The notes under the pieces: model-generated
Told to the model about the DNA's origin: nothing
The model's input: the letters and a program-made list of their open reading frames with translations, nothing else
Databases searched by the model: none
DNA from: Symsagittifera roscoffensis
Taxonomy: Eukaryota > Xenacoelomorpha > Acoela > Convolutidae
NCBI RefSeq assembly: GCF_963678635.1
Contig: NC_087063.1
Span: forward strand, 59,962,759 to 60,026,758
DNA: 64,000 nucleotides
Direction of reading: 5' to 3'
In this document: positions 10,941 through 25,329 of the stretch, in pieces
Numbering within the stretch: position 1 is the stretch's first letter
Layout of the letters: the number at the start of each line of letters is the position of its first letter
Program-made: the position numbers and the translations under genes

Positions 10941-12650
10941 ATACAATACAATTCAATACAACATAATACAACACAAAACAATATAAAACATTACAATACA
11001 ATACAATACAATACAATACAATACAATACAATACAATACAATACAATACAATACAATACAATACAATACAATACAATACAATACAATACAATACAACACA
11101 ATACAATACAATACAATACAATACAATACAATACAATACAATACAATACAATACAATACAATACAATACAATACAATGCAATACAGTACAAAACAATACA
11201 AAACAAAAAACACAATACGAAATATTGCAATACAATAAACTATAAAACAATACAATGCAATACAAAACCAAACCATACAATACAAAACAATAAAACACAA
11301 TACAATACAATACAAAACAATACAATACAAAACAATAAAAAAGTATACAATACAAATTATTGATATACTATACAACACAACACAAAACAAGACAATGCAA
11401 TGCAATGCAATACAATACAATACAATACAATACAATACAATACAATACAATACAATGCAATCCAATACAATACAATACAATACAATACAATACAAACATA
11501 CAATACAATACAATACAATACAATACAATACAATACAATACAATACAATACAATACAATACAATACAAAACAATACAATACAATACAATACAATACAATA
11601 CAATACAATTCAATACAATACAATACAAAACAATACAATACAATTCAAAACAATACTATACAGTACAATACAATACAATACAATACAACATAACACAAAG
11701 AAAACAAAACAGTACAAAACAATACAAGGAAAAACAATAGATTAAAAACAATACAAACAATACAATACAAAACAATACAATACAAAACAAGACAAAAGAA
11801 AACAATACAAAACGAATAACATACAAAATATTACAATACAATACAATACTATACAATACAACACAATACAATACAATACAATACAAAACCATACACAAAA
11901 AAACGATACAAAACAGTACAAAACAATACAAAACAATACAATACAAAACAATACAATAAGAAACCAGGCAATACAATACAATACAATACAACACAACAAG
12001 ACACACAAAAAACATTACAACACAATACAATACAATACAATACAATACAATACAATACAATACAATACAATACAATACAATACAATACAATACAATACAA
12101 TACAATACAATACAATACAATACAATGCAGTACAATACAATACAATACAATACAATACAATACAATACAATACAATACAATACAATATCAAATAATACAA
12201 AGCAATACAATACAATTTAATTCAATACAAAACAATTCAATACAATACAAAACAAAACAGTACAAAACAATACAATTCTATACAATAGAATACAACTCAA
12301 TACAACACAAAACAATTCAATACAAAACTTTTTAACACAAAACAATACAATACAAACCAAGACAAAACAATACAAAACAATACAATGCAAACAATACAAT
12401 ACAAAAGAATACAATACAGTACAATACAAAACAAAACAATACAGTACAATACAAAACAAGACAATACAATATACAATACAAAACAATACAACCCAATACA
12501 ATACAATACAAAAAAATACAATTCATTACAACACAAAATATTACAATACAATACAGTATATTACAAAAACAAAACCATACAAAACAAGACAATACAAACA
12601 AAATAGTACGAACAATACAAGTCTATACAATCAATATAATACAATTTAAA
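10941..12650. repeat. (AATAC)n satellite array 3
   Basis: Long pure AATAC stretches (about 10990-11180, 11410-11640 and 12010-12185) are separated by variant-rich stretches with AAAAC and AATTC units. The variant content decays toward 12600. All open frames inside are low-complexity artefacts. Confidence 0.95.
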
Positions 12651-12659
12651 ACAATTAAA

Positions 12660-13145
12660 TTAAGCATTGGTATTTAAGTTATAATGTTACAGGATAAAAT
12701 GACATAGCGTAGAATCGAATAGGCTAATTTGTCCTGCTACCTGAGGCCCTTGCTAAATAAAGTGATTTATATGACGAAAACTTAAATCCGTTTTCCGGAA
12801 AACCAAAGAAGACCCCCCGTGTTTCACAAACTGAGGGCGCCTAGTATAACGACAAATTCTTGTTCTTGCCTTGTACCTACAAACAATGCAAATTGCAAAC
12901 TTTGAGCAAGAACCTACGTTCAAAAAGTCAAAGGTATCTGATGTAGACCTCGATTGATTTGTCTTGTCCATCTGCCCATAAAAAAGGGTTTTTGTTCCGT
13001 CCGCCCATAAAAAAATATTTTAACGATTTGCATTTAAAACTAATAACTCAGCACAAGGCAATGCGGACAAAATTCCACATACAAACAGCCAAAGAAATAG
13101 AGTACGCCAGATACATAGACCACTTCAGATACATCATGAACTTCA
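12660..13145. repeat. Dispersed module between arrays 3 and 4
   Basis: The same words as 4430-4969: AGGATAAAATGACATAGCGT, CCTGCTACCTGAGGCCCTTG, the GGGCGCCTAGTATAA block, TCCGTCCGCCC and AATGCGGACAAAATTCCACA, ending ACTTCATACAATACAATTCA. No gene is seen. Confidence 0.7.
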
Positions 13146-16100
13146 TACAATACAATTCAATACAACACAATACAATACAAAACATTACAAAACAAAACAA
13201 AACAAAACAAAACAATACAATACAATAAAATACAACACAAAACAATACAATACAATACAATACAATACAATACAAAACTATACAATACAATACAATACAA
13301 TACAATACAATACAATACAATACAATACAATACAATACAATACAATACAATACAATACAATACAAAAAATACAATACAATACAATACAATACAATACAAT
13401 ACAATACAATACAATACAATACAATACAATACAAAATAATACAACACAATACAATACAAGACAATACAATACAATACAATACAATACAAAGCAATACAAT
13501 ACACTACAAAATATTACAATACATTACAATACAATACAATACAATACAATAACATAAAATACAATACAATACCATACAATACAATACAAAACAATACAAT
13601 ACAATACAATACAAAACAATACAATACAAAACAATACAATACAATACAATACAATACAATACAATACAATACAAAACAATACAATGCAATATAATACAAT
13701 ACAACACAATACAATACAATACAATACAATACAATACAATACAATACAATACAATACAATAAATTACAATACAAAACAATACAAAACAATACAATACAAT
13801 ACAATACAATACAATACAATACAATACAATACAATACAATACAATACAATACAATACAAAACAAAACAATACAATACAATACAATACAAAACAATGTAAT
13901 ACAATACAATACAATATAATACAATATAACACAATACAATACAAAACAATACAAGACAATCCAATGCGAAACAATACAAAACAAAAGTTACAATACAAAA
14001 CAATACAATACAATAAAATACAAACAAAACAGTACAATACAATACAATACAATACAGTACAATACAATACAATACTATACAATACAATGCAATACATTGC
14101 AATACAATACAATACAATACAATACAATACAATACAATTCAATACATTACAATACAAAACAATACAAAACAATACAATGCAATACAAAACAATACAATAC
14201 AATACAATACAATACAATACAATACAATACAAAACAATACAATACAATAAAACACAATACAAACATTACAATACAATAAAATAGAATACAATACAATATA
14301 ATACAAAACACTACCATATAACACAAAACAACACAAAACAGTATAATACAAAACAAAACAATTCATGAGAACACATTACAAAACAAAACAATACAATACA
14401 ATAAAATACAATCAAAACAATAGAATACAACCCAATACAATACAATGCAACACAATACAAGACAATACAATACAATACAATAAAATACAATACCAAAAAT
14501 TAAAATACAATAAAATAGAATACGATACAATACAAAGCAAAACCATTCAAAAACAAAACAAGGCAAAACAATACAATACAATACAATACAATACAATACA
14601 ATACAATACAATACAATACAATACAATACAATACAATACAATACAATACAATACAATACAATACAATACAATACAATACAATACAAAACAATACAATACA
14701 ATACAATACAATACAATACAATACAATACAATACAATACAATACAATACAAAACTAAGCAATTCAGTACAATTCAATACAACACAAAACAATACAAAGCA
14801 ATACGATACAATACAAAACAATACAAAACAAAACAAGACAATACAAAATAGTACAATAAAACACAATACAAAACATTACAATACAAAAAAATAGAATACA
14901 ATAGAATACAATACAAAACACTACCATATAATACAAAACAATACAAAACGGTACAATACAAAACAAAACATTTCATTACAACACAATACATTACAATGAA
15001 ATACAAACAAAACAATACAATACAACCCAATACAATACAATACAATGCAACACAATACAATACAAAACAATACAATACAATAAAGTACAATACAAAATCT
15101 TACAATACAATAAAACAGAAAACAATGCAATACAATACAAAGCAATAGCATAGAAAAAAAAATAGTACAAAACAAAACAAAACAATACCATACAATACAA
15201 AACAATACAAAATAGTTCAATAAAATACAAAACAGTACATTACAAAACAATACAAAACAATACAAAACAATACAAAACAGTACAATACAATACAAAACAA
15301 AAACATACAACATAAAACAATACAAAACAGTACAATAAAATACTAAACAATACATAACAAAACAATACAATACAATACAATACAATACTATACAATGCAG
15401 TACAATTCTAAACAACACACTACAATACAAAACAAAACAATACACAAAACTACAAACAAAACAAAAAAAACAAAAAACAATACAATACAATGCAAAACAA
15501 TACAAAACAATACAATACAATACAATATAATACAATACCAAAAATTAAAATACAATAAAATAGAATACAATACAATACAAAGCAAAACCATACAATAAAA
15601 AAACAATGCAATACAATACAATACAATACAATACAAAACAATACAATACAATACAATACAATACAATACAATACAATACAATACAATACAATACTAAGCA
15701 ATTCAGTACAATTCAATACAACACAAAACAATACAAAGCAGTACAATACAATACAAAACAATACAAAACAAAACAAGACAAAACAAAATAGTACAATAAA
15801 ACACAATACAAAACATTACAATACAATAAAATAGAATACAATACAATACAATACAATACAAAACACTACCATATAATACAAAACAATACAAAACAGTACA
15901 ATACAAAACAAAACAATTCATTACAACACAAAACATTACAATGAAATATAAACAAAACAATACAATACAACCCAATACAATACAAAACAATACAATACAA
16001 TAAAATACAATACGAAATCTTACAATACAATAAAACAGCATACAATGCAATACAATACAAAGCAATACAATGCAACACAATACAAGACAATACAATACAA

Positions 16101-18395
16101 TACAATATAATACAATACCAAAAATTAAAATACAATAAAATAGAATACAATACAATACAAAGCAAAACCATACAATAAAAAAACAATGCAATACAATACA
16201 ATACAATACAATACAAAACAATACAATACAATACAATACAATTTAATACAATAAAATACAATACTAAGCAATTCAGTACAATTCAATACAACACAAAACA
16301 ATACAAAGCAGTACAATACAATACAAAACAATACAAAACAAAACAAGACAAAACAAAATAGTACAATAAAACACAATACAAAACATTACAATACAATAAA
16401 ATAGAATACAATACAATACAATACAAAACACTACCATATAATACAAAACAATACAAAACAGTACAATACAAAACAAAACAATTCATTACAACACAAAACA
16501 TTACAATGAAATATAAACAAAACAATACAATACAACCCAATACAATACAAAACAATACAATACAATAAAATACAATACGAAAAATTAAAATACAATAAAA
16601 TAGAATACAATACAATACAAAGCAAAACCATACAATAAAAAAACAATGCAATACAATACAATACAATACAATACAAAACAATACAATACAATACAATACA
16701 ATACAATACAATACAATACAATACAATACTAAGCAATTCAGTACAATTCAATACAACACAAAACAATACAAAGCAGTACAATACAATACAAAACAATACA
16801 AAACAAAACAAGACAAAACAAAATAGTACAATAAAACACAATACAAAACATTACAATACAATAAAATAGAATACAATACAATACAATACAAAACACTACC
16901 ATATAATACAAAACAATACAAAACAGTACAATACAAAACAAAACAATTCATTACAACACAAAACATTACAATGAAATATAAACAAAACAATACAATACAA
17001 CCCAATACAATACAAAACAATACAATACAATAAAATACAATAAGAAATCTTACAATACAATAAAACAGCATACAATGCAATACAATAAAAAGCAATACAA
17101 TGCAACACAATACAAGACAATACAATACAATACAATATAATACAATACCAAAAATTAAAATACAATAAAATAGAATACAATACAATACAAAGCAAAACCA
17201 TACAATAAAAAAACAATGCAATACAATACAATACAATACAAAACAATACAATACAATACAATACAATACAATAAAATACAATACTAAGCAATTCAGTACA
17301 ATTCAATACAACACAAAACAATACAAAGCAGTACAATACAATACAAAACAATACAAAACAAAACAAGACAAAACAAAATAGTACAATAAAACACAATACA
17401 AAACATTACAATACAATAAAATAGAATACAATACAATACAATACAAAACACTACCATATAATACAAAACAATACAAAACAGTACAATACAAAACAAAACA
17501 AGTCATTACAACACAAAACATTACAATGAAATATAAACAAAACAATACAATACAACCCAATACAATACAAAACAATACAATACAATAAAATACAATACGA
17601 AATCTTACAATACAATAAAACAGAATACAATGCAATACAATACAAAGCAATAGCATAAAATACATAACAAAACAAAACAGTACAATTCAAAACAAAACAA
17701 TACCATACAATACAAAACAATACAAAATAGTACAATAAAATACAAAACAAAACATTACAAAACATTACAAAACAATACAAAACAATACAAAACAGTACAT
17801 TTCAATACAAAACAAAACCATACAATACAAAACAATACAAAACAGTACATTTCAATACAAAACAAAACAATACAACACAATACAATACAAAACTATACAA
17901 TGCAGTACAATTCAATACCACACACTACAATACAAAACTATACAATACAAAAAATTACAAACAAAACAAAAAAAAACAAAATACAATACAATACAATGCA
18001 AAGAATACAAAAAATACAATACAATACAATGCAATAAAATACAATACCAAAAGCAAAACTATACAATACAAAACAATGCAATACAATACATTTTAACACA
18101 AAACAAAACAATACCAATCAAGACAAAATAATACAAAACAATTCAAAGCAAACAATACAATACAAAAAAATACAATACAGTACAAAACAAAACAAAATAA
18201 AACAAAACAGTACAATACAAAACAAGACAATACAATAAACAAAACTAAACAATACAGCACATTTCAATACAACTCAAAATTTTACAATACATAACAGTAT
18301 ATTACAAAACCAATACCATACAAAACAAAACATTACAATACAAAACAAGACAAAACAACACAAGACAATACAAACGATACAATACAATGAATACA
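13146..18395. repeat. (AATAC)n satellite array 4 with higher-order repeats
   Basis: The largest array (about 5.2 kb). From 14360 to 17900 variant monomers recur in a fixed order: marker AAGCAATTCAGTACAATTCA starts at 14756, 15696, 16266, 16731 and 17286, giving spacings of 940, 570, 465 and 555 bp. The 465-bp unit lacks a block of about 105 bp found in its neighbours. The array degrades toward 18390. No coding content. Confidence 0.95.
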
Positions 18396-19340
18396 ATTAA
18401 CTTAAACATTGGTATTTAAGTTAAAATGATACAGGATAAAATGACATAGCGTAGAATCGAATAGGCTAATTTGTCCTGCTACCTGAGGCCCTTGCCAAAT
18501 AAACTGATTTAATTGACGAAAACTTAAAACACTTTTACGGAAAAAAAAGAAGACCCCCTTGTTTCGCAAACTGAGGGCGCCTAGTATAAAGAGAAATTCT
18601 TCTTCTGGCCTTGTACCTACAAACAATGTAAATTGCAAATTTTGAGCAAGAACCTACGTTCAAAAAGGTCAAAGGTATCTGATGTGGACCTCGATTGGTT
18701 TGTTTTGTCCATCTGCCCATATAATTGATTTTTTTCCGTCGGACGATAAAAAATTATTATAACGACTTGCTCTTTATGTAACCAACTCAGCACAAGGCAA
18801 TGCGTACAAAATTCCACATACAAACAGCCATTGACATAGACCACGTCGGATACATCAAGCACCTCATAATCCGCATATGCAATCCAAAGAAACATTTGGG
18901 AGATCTTCCAGACGTTTTTCTTACTCGGGAGTAACCAAGAAATTTTTGGGTGTCAAAATCTAGCATTTGTAAAATAGTTTAGGAAATACTAAATTGTTTT
19001 TACAAAATATGGAATTGCATATTTATGCAGTTGGGAGTATTTCTAGACAAATCTGCTCAAAAAATTTGAAGGGGAACTTCTATATGTTTCTGGGGATAAA
19101 ATTAGGGTGCATTGACATGTGGGTCAGACATACGTGTCCTTGACGAAATATTCCGAAGTTATAAAACTGAACCAGATGTATATGTCCCAGACAAAATTGT
19201 TCGATTTTGTTGTGCGAAATTATTTTTTTTTGGTTTTACATTGTGAATCTTAAGCAATTGTTTATTTGATTTTTATTTGAGTTCTATATTTAATTTTTAT
19301 GCGTACCAAATAACAATTTAACAGTAAAAGCGAAACAAAA
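18396..19340. repeat. Mobile-element module without an AATAC array at the usual site
   Basis: Combines the left module (as at 12660) with the right module (as at 7531). Here GCACCTCATAATCCGCATAT joins them directly, with no satellite between. This gives an empty-site comparison for the arrays that begin at GCACTTCATACAATAC elsewhere. Confidence 0.7.
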
Positions 19341-19736
19341 GGCTCAAGACAAAATTGAAAATTAAAAGCGCGTATGGCCGAGCGGTGCAGTCACTAGTTT
19401 CAAAATCAGAACGTCGGAAAATCAAATCTCAAATCAATTTTTTTAAATTTTGTTCAAACTTGAAATTGACAAATCCAAAAATGGGTAAGTTAGGGCAAAC
19501 TCAAAATGGGTTGACTCAATTGAGCCCGAAAACGAAAAGGTCACATTGTAAAAGTTTGGTCACACTGATAATTTTACCGTTTTCAAAGCGGGTTTAGCTC
19601 AACTTGGACTTTTTCTCAACTTCGAAAAAAATTTAAACTTAGAAAAATCAACTTAAATTACTGCTTTGCAACAGCAGCTTAGGAAAATAAATTCATTTTT
19701 AATCATAGTTTGATGTTGCTGCTACAGGAATTTGCT

Positions 19737-20078
19737 TTACCAACCTTCAATGGCATTGTTGCTTCTGGGACGTCCATTTATAACACGCTGATGACAACTC
19801 CAGCTGTCATTGTCGAATCTTGGTTTTTGATGTGTTCCATTTGCCGTCGAGAGTCGATCAAGGTAATTGTCTTCAAAGTAATTGAAAATTGGTTGGGCTG
19901 TCTCAGAGTATGTCCCCTGAAGATTTTCAAAAGCAGTAAAAACTGATGGATGGATGCTAAATATCTGAAAAAACATATTCGAGCCCGTAGAAAAGGTGCC
20001 ATCGTAAACCCTATCAGCAGCGCCACTGAGAAGATTGAGTCCCGGAAAAGTGGTGAAACTGAAGGAAACGCTCGCCAA
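19737..20078 (-). pseudogene. MULE transposase fragment, second copy
   Basis: A 113-codon frame colinear with 9929-10339: YDGTFSTGSNMFFQIFSIHP, then PIFNYFEDNYLDR and RSNNAIEGW, where the frame stops. It has the same internal join lacking the centre of the DDE domain, so the deletion predates the split of the two copies. Upstream noncoding sequence (about 19340-19700) is also shared with 9600-9920. Confidence 0.65.
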
Positions 20079-20339
20079 TTTGTGTCACTTTCAGCAACTC
20101 TGACAGTTCAAAATGAGTTGAAATTTTCGGTTCCTGCCTTCTGGCCTGTCCATCTGGTCGTGCCTTCTGTTAGCGATCCTCTGGTTGGCCGAATAGCTCG
20201 GAATTAGTACTGCAGTCTCTCTGTTGATATCTCTTTGGACGGAAATAATTGTTTGACGTGGTGGCTCATCTGCAACTACTGCTCTTGTTGTAAGAGCTCT
20301 TCTGAATTGTCGTTTTTCAATATCGGTGATCACTTACAA

Positions 20340-20900
20340 TAGTGACGTTTTCTGGGAATTGTGGCATCTCAATGTCGGAGGATACGGAAATTGACTGTGA
20401 TCATTTATAATAGTGGCGTTCTCGTGGAGTGACAGTTTGGTCTGAGAACCGAATGTCTCGGACATTTTTTTTTGCATTTGGACAGTTTTTGCCGGGACAT
20501 AAATGTTTTTGCCGGGACATGAAAATTAGGATATGTTAACTTGAGAGGATTAAGGCCTGAAAAAACCATTAAGGCATTAGCATGCACCATTTCAAGTTTC
20601 AATTGATAGACAAACGGAACCTTTTGTCTACAAATACGATAATTGGCAAAATTAGTGCAAAGTTTCAATGCAGAAGCAGCTCACAAATCTCTATATCGGC
20701 TCTCGATAGCTTCGTCCGCCTACCAATATATTGAACTTCTTTCCGACGACTAATCAAATTTACACTTATAAACGGCTTCTATTACATCAGTCAGGCCAAT
20801 GCGGACAACATAAAACAGGCTATGGCTGACTGATTGAGTTGTTGAGTTCACCTATATTGAGCACTCCTCCGCATTCCGCAGATCAAATCGAATGAGCAGG
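20340..20900. repeat. Diverged element remnant
   Basis: Contains two copies of GTTTTTGCCGGGACAT (about 20487-20520). A weak version of the dispersed module follows at 20690-20890 (CTTCGTCCGCCTACCAATAT, TTTCCGACGACTAATC, CAATGCGGACAACATAAAAC). No gene is seen. Confidence 0.45.
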
Positions 20901-21512
20901 AACGACCCTGAAGGCTCGGATAAACACAATTGATAAACTGAAACAGCCATGAAGCTTCCGATTAATAAAATTTTTGTCGCAGCTTTTTTTTCTGCGTATA
21001 AAAACATAGTACAGCAGTAACAGTCAAAAAGCCTCGGTTGAAATAGAAAATATGCCTTTGTCTAAGTTTTTTGCACTTAAGCGTCAGAAAAGCAGAAACA
21101 GCCTCGAAGTTTAAGATGAGAAAACTTATAAGTAACGGCTGAAGTTAATTATTTCTACAGCTGAGCCAGAGCACGCGTAGAAGGAAACAGGCTACGTCTC
21201 AGAGGTTCAACATCAGAGGGCGATATGGTCGACTACTGAGCATGTCAAAAAACCAAACCTAGTCAATTAAAAAAAACACTTATTTTGGCAAATAATTGTT
21301 TTGCGCTCGTTTAAAACCAGCAAACATAAACATTTGAAGAAAACAGGGGAACGCCAAAACCTTTTAGATATCTGGTCATTTAAAAAAAATGCTAAAGTTG
21401 GCCATTTGAAACCCAATAAAAACAGTCCACACATGAGACGTAGTCAAAATTTTATAGTCAAAGTTTTAATTTCAAATAGAGAATAGCCCGTTGCTGTGCA
21501 AGTAGCACAGAA
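20901..21512. other. No gene recognised
   Basis: AT-rich sequence. The short open frame at 21301-21486 has no recognisable motif. Confidence 0.5.
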
Positions 21513-22043
21513 TGTTCCGACCAGTCTTAAAAAATTACAACAAAATTATTTCTTCAAAATAGTGTGTTTTTTTGGCGTGGTGTGCTAAAGGAATCTGAGC
21601 AAAAAAGTAGAGCTTAAGCATTTTCGTCGGTCATTGTGATATATGCAAATGGTAACACAATTTTTGAAGACAATTAACAAGAAAAACTTGTCTCAAATTT
21701 TTGAAGTTTTTGATGCTTAAGATGAAGCTAAAAACTAACTTTATTTGAGCAAAACTAAATTTTCAAGGCTTAAATTAAGTATAAATATGCTAACGTAAGC
21801 CTGCTCACTCGCTCGAAATTAGACAAAAAATCTAAAATTTCAAACCGGTTTTTCTCGACACTGGGAAAATTAAAAATTTTTTTAATGTCGTTCGAATCAC
21901 GACTGAATGGGATTTAATATGATATATCATTCAACCAAGTCCCCTGATTATTTGTGGTAGCTGATTTTGCGTGGAAAACAGAAAGAAAAAAACTAAAGCA
22001 CACCCGAAAACAAAGTTACTTCCCATTTTCAATGGTCGGAACA
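21513..22043. mobile_element. Non-autonomous element with TGTTCCGACCA inverted ends
   Basis: Perfect 11-bp inverted ends, TGTTCCGACCA and TGGTCGGAACA, bound 531 bp with no coding capacity. A homologous element with the same ends is at 36021-36581. Shared internal words include GATATATCA(C/T)TCAACC and ACACCCGAA. No clear target duplication, so the superfamily is unknown. Confidence 0.6.
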
Positions 22044-23300
22044 ACAACCTTCAGTCTTAAATGTCGAACAAATTGATCAAGGTATTTCAATTCTTTTGCA
22101 TAATCGAGTTCATCGACATCGATTTACGAAAGTCCTATTTAGTTTTGAAAATATTTGAAGCGTAATACCTATATCAGACCCATCTTAAATATCAATTTTG
22201 CGGAGGCCTGTTCGCTGGGGTCAAAAACAAAATCATCGATGGATCACCTTTGCTTCACTAACTTATTTGACAACGCTGGATTGCGATTACGCGCTGTAGG
22301 TAGGCAGTTCAAGGAGATAGTTTTTTGAATGAAGATCATAAGCCACAACTTCGATGGGTGTTTGTGAATTATCTTTTGAGTTGTTTTTGTTTGGTTTTGG
22401 ATTTTGTGTTCTATTTTAACAAATGATAGTTAAGTTTTTGTTATTAATTGTATTCCAGAGCTCCGAAAATCAAACTGGTCGACCTAAAAAACAAAAAAAT
22501 CCGGGAAAATTTCAAAATTTTTCAAACCCCCCCCCCCTTAGAAAAATTTCTGCGCACGCCACTGGCTCCAGTGAATAGAGTATGATTTTTATCACAAACT
22601 ATTTCTGTTTAAAATGTTTTAGAACAGAAAATAAAGGAATTCAATGACACACTCTTGGGTTCAAATCTTTTAGATCAGCCTAGGGGCGGATCTAGGATTG
22701 CGTTTTTACGGCGCGCGCTCCCCATCAAAATTAGTTAAGATGAAAACTTAAGATGAAGCTTAAGATGAAAACAATCAAAACTTTTATAAAATTGAGGACT
22801 TTGAAAAATGGGCAGTGGGAAAAACGATCAAAAATGCAAAAGTAATCAGCGGTATGAATGAGAGAAACAATGAAACTCTCCTTGTGTCAGCTGTCCTTTT
22901 TGAAGCTGTCCAATGAAGCTGTACTTGTTGAATGACAGCCAACAAAACTCTCCTAATAGCGCAAAATTGAAAACCTACCTGCATGAGCTTCACATTTGTA
23001 ACAAGTTGCCCATGGATGACCTGAAATAAGTTACCAACGAGTTGATTTTTTTGACATGATCAAAGCAATCGTTTAGGAAATTGAGCACTTTAGTTGGCCC
23101 TGACTCTTTGGTTTCTTTAGAGAAGAGTTTCCCGAACACTCGCAAGATCTACTACTGGCCCTGTTAGAATCACGGAGAAGGATCGGGGTATACAAGCTTT
23201 GTCATAAGAAGTTCGGAAAAGGCAAGATATTTAATTATAAGTACCGTAAACTTTACTTTGAAATATAGTTGCAGTAGAAAACTTCGAAAATTAAAACTTT
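22044..23300. other. Mostly featureless; two MITE-end fragments
   Basis: Around 22525-22566 a C-run is followed by TTTCTGCGCACGCCACTGG, a typical DNA-transposon end. At 22682-22735 GGGGCGGATCTAGGATT and a GGCGCGCGCTCCCC block match one half of the CAGGGGCGGATC-type MITE. The rest shows no gene. Confidence 0.45.
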
Positions 23301-23540
23301 TTCAGGTTTAGAGAATCATTTTTTTCTTTCATTGATGATCTGATACCTCCATAATTTTTCAATCTGGCGCACTACCATAGAAAAGTCATGTTCAGCCATA
23401 ACATTGATATGTGTGAAAACGACCCGCATTACATCAGAGTACGTGGTAGCATATTCCTGCGTTCTGGGGCGGCTGATCGGGGCCTCAGATAAAATCATTT
23501 TAAAATATGCAACCAAAAGATGTCTGGGCCTCCTGGAGAG

Positions 23541-24005
23541 TCAGGCGAGCAAGAAAAAAAGAACTTCTTTCGAAATGAAGCACGACCGTTGGTCCGTTCT
23601 GATATCCAGTTTAGTGCTAGGTATTTTCCAAGGATATTGATGAATGATTTTGAAGACGTACTTGATGTTATTTGAGATGAAAAAACTTTGCAAATCATTA
23701 TACGCAAACGAGTATTTATTTTTTGTTCCCCAAGTTAATGGTAACGGGCTGGCAAAACCTATTTCCATCTCTTGATTTGGTTCTACGACCGATGAGAGTT
23801 TTCCCAGGTCTCATCGTTTTGATAATGCTTTCAGGTTTTTACCTATTTTTAATGCAGTTTTCTCCATCGGCTAAATTTTCACGGTAGACTTTGCCGCCAG
23901 ATGAAAAGTTTCGCCAGATGACAAGATGGCCGGGGTGAGTTTCATCAAATCGATGAATCATTGTAGTCTTCAAGCATGCCGGAATGACTAGTCTTCCGTC
24001 GAAAT
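23541..24005 (-). pseudogene. Ty3/gypsy integrase fragment
   Basis: Reading from 24005 downward: VIPACLKTTMIHRFDETHPGH contributes the two histidines of an H2C2 zinc finger. A stop-ridden region follows, then the core piece DIRTDQRSCFISKE, whose TDQ is the second catalytic aspartate of retroviral-type integrases. Several stops and frame changes separate the pieces. Nothing upstream is clearly RT. Confidence 0.5.
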
Positions 24006-25329
24006 AAAGGCATCCCCACCGACTAATAGACTTGAAGATAATTTTTCATCTGTAGAATATCCTGTTTTCGGTCTTCATCTATTGCTTTGATAGTTTTCTT
24101 TAGTACTAGATCTTGTTTTGTAAGGAGAGCCACGATTCACGATTTTTGTATCAACAATTTTGGGCAAAGAAAATGGTTTTAAATTTTGTTTTACGGATTT
24201 CAGGCTTTGATTTTGGGTGGTAGTTTGAACTTTGGTTATACCCGTCGGGTAACTTGTACTTGGTACAGTAGAGGGAGTTTCATTTGCAGAGGCGTATCTA
24301 AATCAGAAAGAGTTCGTTCGATTAAATCAATATGTTCTGACATTTCTTTTAGAATTTAAAAAGTTTACGGAAAATCAACTGTTTGAAAGGACGGAGAACA
24401 GTCTTCGGTACGCGAGTGAGAGTTTTGGCACACTGATATTTTTGAATGAGCAAAAAAAAACTGAAAAATTTTTTGCAGCTTTCGCAATTCGGTCTTCACG
24501 TTCATTTTCTTGCGTTGTCAGCTTAAAACCCGATTGACCAATCACGTTGCTGTGTTTTGAATCATATGACTCTATTTGCTAAGACTTTTTTTTGAGAGCG
24601 AGAATATCTACGCATCATATTTTCAAAACCGAGTAGAACGCTAAGATGACTTTTCGAGGCGATCAAATGTTTTTGTCTTCATATGACACAGTTACGGGTT
24701 CACCCGATGGGTCATTTCTTTACCTGGGAGATGTTCGACTGTAAAATTATAAGTAAGAAGTTCATCTGTTCAAGGGTAAGAGGGGATTGAGCCAATTTCG
24801 TGTAATTATTGGTTTAGGGTCCGACATCATTGTTTTGTGATACGTAGTAATGAAAAATTAATGAAAATTAGTTCTTAAAACAATCTAGTGCCCATACTAA
24901 ACCTAGAAAATTGAGCTCGTTAGTGTTTTTTTTTCAATTCCGCTATATCAAGAAATCAACTGGCAAATGATACCGTTTTTCATATTCCCCCATTGTCTTG
25001 CTCGAGCGACGCGCCCAAACCTAAATGAAATGCATCACAATTTTTTTTTCTATGCTTGACGTCAAAATGATTTGTTACCGTGATTTGTTACCGTGTTGCA
25101 AAGATGATTTGTTACCGTGTTGCAAACTTCTTTTTTGATTCACTCGAACGCCATTAGATGCCCGTTTGACCAGTTAAACTTTTTTTTGCCTTAGTTCACT
25201 GAACTGTGTGGATAGGGACGATAAATAGATAGTTGGATGTGTGGATTTGGGATAAAACTATTAAATTGGTTAAAAAAACCAATAAGAGATCTAATGTCTT
25301 TGATACCTTTTGGTTCCTTTAGGTTGCAA
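24006..25329. other. No gene; short tandem repeat at 25068-25127
   Basis: Three near-copies of GATTTGTTACCGTGTTGCAAA sit at 25068-25127, just before the start of the duplicated retroelement unit. No other supported feature. Confidence 0.45.

Noticed and set aside
4886-18000. Dozens of long open frames of NTIQY, QYNTI or CIVLY type on both strands
   Set aside because: They are the six-frame-open translation of (AATAC)n. They overlap each other on both strands and have no start context, domain or sequence complexity.
18880-20340. Possible tRNA or small RNA in the element modules (TGGTAAAAGC, GCGCGTATGGC words)
   Set aside because: No cloverleaf or B-box could be built from the sequence.
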